27,500 nucleotides of DNA from Prorocentrum cordatum. Taxonomy: Eukaryota; Sar; Dinophyceae; Prorocentrales; Prorocentraceae. The notes under the pieces are model-generated. The model had not been told where the DNA came from, made no database searches, and saw nothing but the letters and a program-made list of their open reading frames with translations. Below are positions 19,771 to 27,500 of this stretch, in pieces (the stretch's first letter is position 1; each line of letters begins with the position of its first letter). Where the stretch lies: assembly GCA_963575745.1 (NCBI GenBank), contig CAUYUJ010021676.1, positions 20,001 through 47,500 on the forward strand, in the 5' to 3' direction. The position numbers were made by a program, and so were the translations under genes.

Positions 19771-20045
19771 CATACATACATTCACACATTCATACATACA
19801 TGCGTACATCCATACATACATACATACATACATACATACATACATACATACGTACAGGCATACAAACATACATACATACATACACACATACACAACACAT
19901 ACACAACATATGCACATTTACAGATGTACATACATACATACACCCATACACACGTACATACTTACATGAATCCATACATACATACATACATACAAACATA
20001 CATTCATACAGACATACGTACGTACATACAGACATACATACAACC
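19770..20045. repeat. (CATA)n tetranucleotide array
   Basis: CATACATA units with CACA, TACG and TTCA interruptions; the reverse complement of the motif at 9538-9710. It ends at ATTCGGGCGATC. Confidence 0.95.
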
Positions 20046-20465
20046 ATATATTCGGGCGATCTGCGCCAAATAAGTGCTGTTCCTTCGTGGCACTTGTGCT
20101 TCGCCCATGTGTCAGGTTCCCTAGTCTTAGATACACCCCGCGGAAACAAATGCGTTTTGGGGGGGGTCGTAGGTTTGGCATTCGCTCTTAGCCCCGCCCC
20201 CCCCTGCACATTGTGCACCCATGTTGGCATCACATGCGGTTGCCCCCACGCATCCCCCCGCGGCCACCGCCAATTGTGGGAGAGGGGAAGAGGTAGAGGT
20301 TTGGGACACCGAGGGAGTTGTTTTGGGTATTTTTTGGGGGATTAGCGTGGACGCGTTAAGTTCGACGTCGCACTTGCGTGGCAAGGATGAGACGCGGCGC
20401 AAAAAAAACGCGACATAAGAATTCATATCGCTCCCCGTCTTCCTAAGCTCCATTCATATTATGCA
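20046..20465. other. No gene recognised
   Basis: Mixed sequence between the CATA array and the LINE tail, with a long G run at about 20157-20166. No motif seen. Confidence 0.5.
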
Positions 20466-20665
20466 CACGCGCCGGCATTATGCTATATTAAGCCATGCGC
20501 AACATGCAAGGCGACTTTCCATGTTAGAGGTTTTCCTACATGAAAGGTAGACTTGCAGGTTCACTTTTTCTTAACATACATTGTTTTGTAAGTAAGGTTT
20601 TTCTCAACATGCAACTAAACGTTGCAGGCGCCCCAGAGCGCCACACATGGAGAGTCAGGGTAGGC
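20466..20665 (-). other. 3' tail of the LINE
   Basis: On the minus strand: CTACCCTGACTCTCCATGTG, a GC-rich CTCTGGGGCGCC, then AT-richer DNA with TTGCATGTTG, ACCTTTCATGT, AACATGGAAAGT and TTGCATGTTG motifs spaced at 25-50 bp. It corresponds to the orphan tail at 4429. Confidence 0.6.
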
Positions 20666-20669
20666 AGGT

Positions 20670-21718
20670 AATCGGCGGGATGGGCGGAATCTCCTCGGGA
20701 GTATAAGCATGACCTCGCTGGTGGCCTCAACTGTCAGGGCCGCGCTCGCTTTATCAGCCGCTGAGGCGGGGGCCAGCTGAGCCCATTGCTCGGCAACTTC
20801 TCGATGCGTGGGAAATGGAGTCGGGTCCCTGCCGGCAGCGGGGGCGCGGCGGGCCCACTCCAGAGCCGCAGCTGGCCGCGCAACCAGCTGTCCAGATAGC
20901 GCAGCTCGTGCAAGCGCGGAGCCAGCCGCGCTGAGCTGGCGCAAACATCTTGGACGCGCACGCGGAAGAAGGAATGTCCAAGTACATCCTTCTCCCCGCG
21001 CCACACTTGCCACCCGAGTCCCTTCCCAGTCCTCGCATGTCAGCGGCCCCAACCTGAGTTGCAAGCGACTTGGTAGGGGTGAGGCCAAGGAAAATTGCAT
21101 AACCTCGATCATCGGCAATGGCTATGAAATCTCGCATTCCCCACCCACGCCTGAGGAGGGAGAGGCGGAGGGGAGAGGCGGGGGCCCACGACCGCAGGCC
21201 AAGACGCGCGCTCCTGCGAGATGGCCACGCGCCAAGCAGCGCGCAACAAGGCAAACCACGGAGACACAGCAACTACAAAAAACAACAACAACAAAAAAAA
21301 ACACAAAAAAAACGCGAGAGCGATCCAAATCTCTCTGATCCAACGCACTATGGGAGCGCAGGCAGCTCTCCAGCAAGGGCCATCCGAAAGGATGCTGACA
21401 GCAGTGAGGGACCTACTCTTGGCAAAGGGGCGGGCAGTGGAGAACGCTTGGCGCCGCATAGAGCAGGGGCCGCTGGTCCGAGACGCCCGACATCTCTGCC
21501 CCGTAAGCCCCTTCAGCGAAGGGGGCCGCAGCAAAGATTTTGAGCGCAGGCCTGCCAACGTGCTCAGTCTGCTTTCTGAGGCGTCTAGCCTTTCTTCACA
21601 TGAGCGCACACCTCGCTTTCAGCTTGGAGCTCCTGCCCGGGACTCGAGCCGACCAGCCGACGCAAAAGTCAACTCCTAGATTAACAATGGAATCCAACGC
21701 GCCCCCTTCCCAACTGTA
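20670..21718 (-). pseudogene. LINE ORF2 C-terminal remnant
   Basis: Fragments in different frames only. APIVRWIREIW (near 21340) resembles a post-RT motif of dinoflagellate LINEs. Upstream is a Lys/Arg-rich stretch followed by GAEMSGVSDQ (about 21480). The middle is replaced by a low-complexity A/C-rich segment (about 21283-21312) that reads as Phe/Val on the minus strand. Nothing beyond about 21060 can be assigned with confidence. Confidence 0.45.
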
Positions 21719-22801
21719 CTAGATAGGGAAGATGTCCTTGACAATCCTCATGCTCGAAGCCAATATGCAAACTTTATCAAGCGGGAGTTGGCACTGTATC
21801 TCACCTGTGATAACACTGAATAAGACAAGCGACATGGACGCGATGCGTTGAACAACCTGATCATGAAAGCCGGTGTGGGAGACCCCTGTGTCATCAATAT
21901 ACATCAAAATCAATGTTCACATGCGTGGACAACGCGTCAAACGCATCCATTGCGAAAATCCGATTGTGAATGGTCGCAGGGCTGCACCCTGCAATCACGC
22001 CGTTAAGCACGGCGAGTGGGCCGTCACGCGGGCCAGCTATAGAAATGAGCCTGCCGCAGCGATAGGCATAGAGCGAGACGCGCGTGAGAGCTTCAGGGGG
22101 TCCGTGCTCGTTGCACTTGGCCCCCAGCCTGTCAAGACCTATCGTTTCATCGTACTTACGCATATCGTAGAAAACACTGGCACTGCATCCCCTGCGAGCT
22201 ACGCCTGCCTCGGCTCGGACCGGTTGACGCCAAACAACGTCGCCCGCGCGTCGAAAAGCCCCTGCAGCCCAGTGCCGACGGGGGTGCTGCTGCTCCCAGG
22301 ACAGAGCATGGGGCCGCCCGAGGTGACCCCAGACTCTGCATCAAGAGCAGAACACCCCTATCGGCCTGCAGCCGCCAGTGGGCGCGACGAGGAGGGCAAT
22401 GGGCACCGCAGAAATCTGGCGAGGGAGCACTCCGACCGTCTCCATCAACTCAAACAGCATGCCGAGGGCAAATAGAGCCTCATCGCAGAGGAGACGGCGG
22501 TGACGACAATCGGAGCCGTCATAAGTGACCGCAGAGCCTAACCTATACATCCTAGACGCCAAACGCAGCTGGTCGGGGGTGGCCCTAGGCAGCGCTGGCG
22601 CGATCTTCAGAGGACGGGCGGGGCCTGATCCGTGACCCCCTTGGCACGAAGGGAAAGGGGATCCGAAACCACTGACCCGTCCGCGGCCAGCGTAACCGTT
22701 GGTCTCCGAGGCGTAGGATCCTTGGTGATGATATGGACTCGCTTGCCACGCTTGCCCCCTTGGTCGAGTTTCCAATCCTTCCCCGCACCTGACTTCCACA
22801 T
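21719..22801 (-). pseudogene. LINE reverse transcriptase, broken
   Basis: 22801-22607 gives the linker (GKDWKLDQGGKRGKR), then a shift. The frame from about 22640 carries the region before motif A: LPRQISAVPIAL and GGCRPIGVF. An in-frame TGA follows at 22341-22343. The same frame continues with motif A (FYDMRKYDETI, near 22150-22180), then GLDRLGAKC, RVSLYAYRCGR, motif B (GVIAGCSPAT) and FDVY. At about 21895-21905 the frame slips, and motif C (YIDDTG) continues in another frame to about 21719 with the thumb-like QCQLPLDKVCILAS. The catalytic Asp residues are still encoded, but not in one frame. Function of an intact element: target-primed reverse transcription of its own RNA. Confidence 0.8.
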
Positions 22802-22885
22802 AAGCTGAGGCTCTGAACCCCTAGTCCCAACCTTAACTGAGTCAGCGCCGAACAGAGGGATGAGCCCTGCTCGCGCAACGCCGGC

Positions 22886-23721
22886 TCAGGCTCCGTTGCC
22901 CGTGGAGAGGAGCTTTGCCGCCCTGGCCGCGTCGCCCTCCTCGACCGCTCGGAGCCCCGCCTCGGCTGCGTCTAAAACTCGATCCCAAACCTGTGGCCGA
23001 AGGCCGGGGACAAAGACTAAGTCTCGAGGGGAAGGGGGGGCAGGCGAAACATAAAACTGGAGATCCACAGGCCTGCGCGGACTAAACTCCGCGACATTCA
23101 CCACGCCGCGGCGGGCAACTGCCTTCCCTAAGCCTCCACTATAAACGAACATGTCATATTTGGTCGGGGGGCCCTCCCCGAAGTAGGTAACATCGCCAGA
23201 ATCAACTAACTGCCCCTGGAGCTCACGCGCGCACTTGGAAGACAGGAGGACCCCCGGGGCACGTCGACGCCCCAACCTAAGACAAACGAGCCCTGAAGAG
23301 ATGAACTCCTCGCGCCCAACAAGGCCAACGCGCCCATGTTTTGCCCCGGAAGTCCCTCCGAGTGGAAGAAGTGCGCGCCTCCAACCGAAAAGCTGAACCC
23401 ACCTGGGGCCTGGGCGTTGACCAACGTCGCGTGGGCAGGGCTGACCACTGTGCCTTCACTAGGCGCGAACAGGCCAAGCCAGTCTCGCACCAGAATCACG
23501 ACGCCTCCACTGGCGTCAGCTTCCGCGGGCAAAGCAGGACCCCGACGAGACTTCCAGCCATTGTGGGCGCACCGCTGAGGGGCAGAATATAAAGCCACCG
23601 CGTGAAGGAGGCGGTGCTCCTGAGCCAACGCGACGTCGGCAGGCGCGCCAGGAAGCATCGGCTTGAGAGCGCCCCGCGAGGTGCAGTTGATACCGCGCAC
23701 CTTCAGCCGCGCTGAACCCAC
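22886..23721 (-). pseudogene. LINE AP-type endonuclease, broken
   Basis: Frame 1 (23721 to about 23260): LKVRGINCTSRGALKP, then ADVALAQEHRLL, where QE should be the metal-binding Glu of the APE/exonuclease-endonuclease-phosphatase fold, then GGVVILVRDWLGLF and HSEGLPGQN. At GWGVDVP, where these elements have a GGDWN-like block, the frame slips in a run of C and G. Frame 2 (about 23275-22886) continues PGVLLSSKCARELQG, VTYFGEGPPTKYDMFV and EFSPRRPV. The last block corresponds to the catalytic SDH/SPH-R-P site and here has Arg where His is expected, so it would be dead even without the frameshift. An intact domain nicks target DNA to prime reverse transcription. Confidence 0.75.
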
Positions 23722-24433
23722 CCCTTCGGGGTCCGGGGCCCGGCCAGGAGGCCCAGATCAGCAGGGGTTGAGAAAGGGCAGGGAGAAGGCCGAGGAGGGG
23801 GCAGGGGCCTGGGTCCAGGGACCAGCTCCATAGGACTGCCAAGGCCCGGGTACCCCAGGACAGGGCACTGCTCCTGAGCGACGCCCAAATCGGCCAGCTT
23901 ACACGGGGAATCAGCTGGCAGAGATGCGCGGGTCGGTCCGAATCTGTTCAAAACTCGATCAGCCCTCCAGAGCGCGCGTCGCACAGCACCACGCAAGCCT
24001 CGAAACTGACTGGAGGCAAGCGCAACGCCTCCTTTGTCGGGGGGGGTCGGCGGGAGAAGGGCCGAGAGGCCGCAGGTTTACAATCGGGAGTTGTGAAAAT
24101 ATACCCCCCCCCCCCCCGCCCCCACGACCGCTCCAGAGCTCTTCGTCAGCGGGCGCAGCGGGGGGCGCATCTGCAAGAATCTTCAGATCTCGACCTGAGG
24201 CTGGCAACGGAAGGCTCGGATGCGGCTGCGGCTGCTGCGCCCTCAGGCGGCCGAGCGCCGTCGGCGCCACGAGCCTCGGGAGAGGTGGCCGCCGCTGCCC
24301 CCCACGACGCTGGATCAGCGCCCGCGCCGACTGGAGTTGCACCCCCAGCGCTTTCAGGCGCCCCGTCGCCAGTGCCTGGAGCTTGTTACACGCGAGCCCG
24401 CCTGGCCGAAAGCCGCTCGACGTGAGCCTCATG
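23722..24433. other. LINE inter-ORF region with C14 homopolymer
   Basis: Between ORF1 and the endonuclease there is no clear domain. 24104-24117 is a run of 14 C. Pro/Arg/Ala-rich frames occur on both strands, but I assign none. Confidence 0.45.
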
Positions 24434-24829
24434 CTAGATCTTGATACGGTCAGCGGCGCCCTTGGCCTGGGCAAAGAGGTCAACGCGCATCTTCTTGAGA
24501 CCTTCATTGGGGGCTCTACGACGAGCGTCAATCTCGCGCTTGTCCGACCCGCTGATCTCGTAGTCCGGTTCACTGGCCGTGACGAAGTTAGCGTCCACAA
24601 CAAGGGTCTGCTCCAAGTTGCCCTCGAGGATGCTTTGACCGACAGGACTGCAGGAGCAGGAGGCTGGGCTTGAACGCTCTGGGATAATTTGGCCACCAAC
24701 TGCTTGTGAGATTGTTCGGTTGCACCCAGCTCGGCACGTAGTTCCACAACTAGTTCCCGCTGTTTGACCACGGTTGTCTGCTGCCCCTCAAACCTCGCAA
24801 CTGTTGGTTGCAACTTCTTCTCAGCAACC

Positions 24830-24861
<32 letters not shown>

Positions 24862-25219
24862 ACAAACACATTGTCTTGAGTCTGAATCGGGGGCACCATG
24901 CCAGGCGCGCGTCGGGCAGCAGCTTCCTCGCGATGCATGGCTGCTGCCTCTGTGCCCCCATTTTACCCATGATGCTGGCGAGCTGGTCGATCTCGGCAAA
25001 AAGGGGGAGCTGTTCGGTGCCCTTCTCGATCTTGGGTTTGGCAGAGGCAGCGTTGCCGCCTTCTTCCCCTGAAGCTGGAGCCGCCGCTCCTCGAGCTGCA
25101 CCTCCTCCAGCGTCTCCAGTGGGCAACGTAGTCGATGCTTGCCACGGCGCCTTGCAGTGCTTGCGCCACCACCATGGCATGCGATTTTTGCGGCAGCCGC
25201 AAAACTCACATTTACACAA
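24434..25219 (-). pseudogene. LINE ORF1 remnant (Cys-rich, coiled coil)
   Basis: 25219 to about 24860 reads CKCEFCGCRKNRMPWWW, a Cys-rich cluster followed by HCKAPW, then Ala/Gly linkers and LPLFAEIDQLASIMGKMG. A (TA)n run at 24833-24862 interrupts. In another frame 24830 to about 24650 is a coiled coil (VVKQRELVVELRAELGATEQ). A third frame, 24616-24434, gives DANFVTASEPDYEISGSDKR and ends in DRIKI with TAG at 24434. ORF1 proteins of LINEs bind the element RNA; here the role is inferred from position. Confidence 0.6.
24833..24862. repeat. (TA)n dinucleotide run
   Basis: About 14 TA units embedded in the LINE ORF1 remnant, read as alternating Tyr/Ile in two frames. It separates two ORF1 parts that are in different frames. 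Confidence 0.95.
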
Positions 25220-25503
25220 GGCTTCACGTGCCCTTGGTTGAGAGGATGCTCACCCTTGCTGTCGCTGTCCTTCAGGCTGTTGCTGAAGCTGTGGACCAGG
25301 ACGCAGTGGGAGCGATGGTTGGAGACCCCTTGCCCGACGCCAGCGGCCCGCAGCGCCGTTGCCACCATCAGCCGCCATGGCTGCAGCAAGTGAAGACTGG
25401 TGGAAAGAAGAAATTGGCTCGCAATCGCAAGGCCGTTTCGAAAAGTTCGGGATTGACCAAGGCCCCCTGTGGGCCTCGAAACGGCTGAGGAGGAGGAGGA
25501 GGA

Positions 25504-25534
<31 letters not shown>

Positions 25535-25800
25535 GAGGAGGAGGAGGAGGAGGAGGAGGAGGAGGAGGAGAGAGAGGAGGAGAAGAGAGAGGAGGAGGAG
25601 GAGGAGGAGGCGAGACGAGACGAGAGCAATGTCGAACTCATGTAACAAAGCACTACCTCTCCCCTGGCCTTCACGGCGAACGCGAGCACATGGTAGCGCA
25701 CCGCGAACACATGGAAAGGAAAGGAGACGATGAAGAACTCTACCGCGCTGAGCACGACGAGGGTCGCGACGGTGAACGCGCACCGCAGCCAGTTCAGCGA
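25220..25800. other. Flank of the LINE with (GGA)n tract and an inverted repeat
   Basis: 25487-25610 is a GGA/GAG tract with a G8 run. GCCGTTTCGA (25432-25441) and TCGAAACGGC (25476-25485) form a perfect 10-bp inverted repeat with a 34-nt loop. No gene recognised. Confidence 0.6.
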
Positions 25801-26659
25801 TCACGGCTGTTTGCACTGCTCGTCAGTGGGCGGCGAAATGCCTGGGAGTGGCCTCCTGGCAGCAGCAGCCCCTGGGGCAGGAGAGGTCGCAGTCGCGGAA
25901 GCCGCGGACCCCGTAGCAGCACCTCGTCCTCCTCCGCCGCGCACAGTACCAAAATAGCCGCCCCGCACGCCCCGCAGCACCTCATGCGCCGCCACCGCCT
26001 TCTCCTCACGCTCGGTGTCCCCTGCATGCACGGCGCTGGCCGTGGGGGCCCCCGCCTGGCTCGTTGCAGCGGCGATCTCCGCGCGGAGGGCGTGGACCAT
26101 TTCCACGATGCTGATCTCGCCCTCCTGCGTGCCCGCGGGGGCAAACGCTGCCGCCGCCGCCGCGCCCGCCGCTGCAGCCGTCGCCAGGGGCGGGTGGGTC
26201 AGTGCCAGGGCAACGCCCTTATGGCTCCCCCCATTTCCCCTGGCCTCAGCATCTCCAGGCTGAAGAAGAGGTGCACCCCGCTCGTCGTCTCCACCTTCAC
26301 CGTGTGGCGGGACGTCAGCGGGCTCAGCACTTGCAACAGCATCATCGGGTCCTCCATCCGGGCCGCCAGCGAGCGCCTCTCGGAGTGCCTTGCCGATAAA
26401 AGGTGAGTTGCTGGCCACGGTGGCCCACGATCTCGTCGAAGGCCTTCAGCAGATGCTGCGCCACTCGGCCTTGCGCCCGCGCATATTGCGCGCGGCGCTG
26501 GGCGGCCGTCCGGTTCGGCCGGCGAGCACGCCGCCGCAGGGGCTCCGGATCCATCGCGGCCCTGAGGGAGCGAGACGAAGCGCGGCGAGGGAGAGGAAGG
26601 GCGGCCGCGAAGGCCGCGGGCGGCGCGCGAGCGCCGATGGCGCGGGCTCGGCACCCCAA
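25801..26659 (-). pseudogene. Hypothetical Ala-rich protein, frame-broken
   Basis: Minus frame from 26659 contains TAAQRRAQYARAQGRVAQ, LLKAFDEIVGHRG, a helical Arg/Ala/Gln-rich pattern I recall from dinoflagellate predictions. At about 26395-26410 the sense shifts to the neighbouring frame, SPFIGKALREALAGG, which continues as an Ala/Gly/Pro-rich sequence with EGEISIVEMVHALRAEIA to a stop at 25801. The switch looks like an indel near CAACTCACC, though a short unannotated intron is possible. Function unknown. It lies upstream of the LINE on the same strand and might belong to its 5' part, but nothing proves that. Confidence 0.45.
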
Positions 26660-26679
26660 ATCGGGCCGAGCTGGCAGCT

Positions 26680-26752
26680 AGGAGGAGGAGGAAGAGGAGG
26701 AGGAGGAGGGGGAGGAGGAAAGAGGAGGAGGAGGAGGAGGAGGAGGCGAAGG
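26680..26752. repeat. (GGA)n tract
   Basis: GGAGGAGGA repeats on the plus strand, just upstream of the frame-broken gene that starts at 26659 on the minus strand. Confidence 0.9.
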
Positions 26753-27023
26753 AGGACCCCAGCCCTTAGCAGAGCCCACACCGGGGGAGGCCCGGGGGCA
26801 CCGCCCAGGGAGAGTCCCCAGGAGGATCCGCGCACGGGCGAGAGCGGTGACAGAATCTGCAGAGAGTTCCTAAAAGCATTATGTGGTGTCGGGTCCTCGT
26901 TCTGAGCAGGCAAGCGCCCCGCGTCCTCTCCTCCTCCCCTCCTCATCCCCCTCCCCCTCCTCCTCCTGCTCCTCACTTCTGATCTCCGCATCAGTCGACC
27001 AGTTCGGCACACCTCTCGCGAGC
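26753..27023. other. No gene recognised
   Basis: Mixed GC-rich DNA, with a CTCCTCCCC run at 26925-26975. No coding motif seen. Confidence 0.5.
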
Positions 27024-27440
27024 TTCGTGGACCCATAGGGAGCTCCTCCGAAGGCCCGTGTGGCAGAGTTCGCAAGCGACACTCCCTCCCAGTGCAGCGC
27101 TTCGTGGCTCCACAGGAAGCTTCATCGAAGGCCCCAATGGCCGCGGCCGGATGAGTCCGCGCCACCGAAGACCAGTGGGCCCGGCCGCATGCGTCCCACA
27201 CAGTACAGCGCTTCGTGGCTCCACAGGGAGCTCCACCGAAGGCCCCAGTGGCCGCGGCGGCATGCGTCTGCCCCACCCAGTCTAGCGCTTCGTGGCCCCA
27301 TAGGGAGCCCCACGAGTCCCCCATATAGGGCGCTCCACCGAAGACCCCAGTGGCCGCGGTCGCATGCGTCACCCCCGCCCATTCTGCCACACCCCTCACG
27401 CGCTTCGTGGGCCCATAGGGAGCTCCACCGAATGCGATAC
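27024..27440. repeat. Degenerate tandem repeat with alternating short and long units
   Basis: TTCGTGG anchors at 27024, 27101, 27212, 27289 and 27404, giving spacings of 77, 111, 77 and 115 bp. Each unit carries a CCAYAGGGAGCTCCACCGAAG-like stretch, and most have GCATGCGTC. The minus strand is open as Gly/Ala/Cys-rich (GAFGGAPCGATKRC), a repeat effect. Confidence 0.85.
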
Positions 27441-27500
27441 CACAAAGCGGCACAGTCGGGGCGTTGACCCAAGGAGCCCTGAATAAGGAACGATGCCCCT

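Larger units (their letters stand above)
20466..25219 (-). mobile_element. Decayed LINE retrotransposon (dinoflagellate type)
   Basis: Read on the minus strand: a Cys-rich/coiled-coil ORF1 (25219-24434), an AP-type endonuclease (23721-22886), a reverse transcriptase (22801-21719), a degraded C-terminal part, and a 3' tail (about 20665-20466) that shares a 22-bp exact block and ACATG-rich tail motifs with 4429-4640. The order matches non-LTR retrotransposons, and RT motifs such as GVIAGC and YIDD are typical of the dinoflagellate version. At least four frameshifts and one in-frame TGA make this copy inactive. A (TA)n tract lies in ORF1 and an A-rich insertion in the C-terminal region. The exact 5' end is not visible. 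Confidence 0.8.

Noticed and set aside
18473-19789. 438-residue minus-strand frame with PKTAQEGPETAQ repeats
   Set aside because: It follows the G/T-rich repeats and ends in the homopurine tract; such frames are common repeat-derived predictions with no independent support.
21283-21312. A-rich run as a LINE poly(A) tail
   Set aside because: It lies inside ORF2 and well before the tail shared with 4429-4640, and on the plus strand, the wrong orientation for this element.
23959-25755. 598-residue minus-strand open frame
   Set aside because: It passes through the (GGA)n and (TA)n repeats and only partly overlaps the true ORF1 frames; apart from one coiled-coil stretch the sequence is not protein-like.

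Overview
The window looks like nuclear DNA of a dinoflagellate. Three things point there: several dispersed protein families that I recognise only from dinoflagellate genomes, relicts of the dinoflagellate spliced leader (DinoSL) just upstream of genes, and a very high load of simple repeats between genes. Every locus I can support as coding lies on the minus strand, which fits the unidirectional gene arrays of dinoflagellate chromosomes. No database search was possible, so family assignments rest on recognisable motifs.

Layout. 1-4428: pyrimidine-rich DNA, a (CAT)n block, and a long alternating CA/CACG tract, with no gene I can support. 4429-4640: an orphan LINE-type 3' tail on the plus strand. 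4896-6676: a 14-copy satellite with a unit of about 134 bp. 6882-9134 (minus): a transposase-like dinoflagellate multicopy gene interrupted by a 141-bp partial tandem duplication that carries a stop. 10154-11591 (minus): a Pro/Ala-rich hypothetical protein gene with one frameshift at an A6 run and a DinoSL relict 51 nt before its ATG. 12601-12717: an 11-copy decamer array next to G-quadruplex-prone DNA. 13087-14100 (minus): an intact gene resembling a SAM-dependent methyltransferase, with a strong splice acceptor at its start. 14280-14637: a GTTGTTATTTGAG minisatellite ending in a perfect 17-bp-stem hairpin. 15698-18334 (minus): a gene with a 16-residue internal repeat, a DinoSL relict, and a 495-bp microsatellite-filled intron whose removal keeps the reading frame. 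18480-20045: a homopurine tract, a G/T-rich repeat field with an 88-bp duplication, and a (CATA)n array. 20466-25219 (minus): a decayed LINE retrotransposon with ORF1, endonuclease, reverse transcriptase and 3' tail, including a frameshift inside the YIDD motif. 25801-26659 (minus): a frame-broken hypothetical gene. 27024-27440: a two-step tandem repeat.

The genes do not form a pathway. The unifying theme is reverse-transcription traffic. Three consecutive genes carry the same AG|CCGTTTT leader signature upstream of their ATGs, two of them extended to AGCCGTTTTGGCT, as expected if mRNAs that already carried a spliced leader were copied back into the genome. A LINE that could have supplied the activity lies on the same strand, and a second LINE-type 3' end lies 16 kb away.
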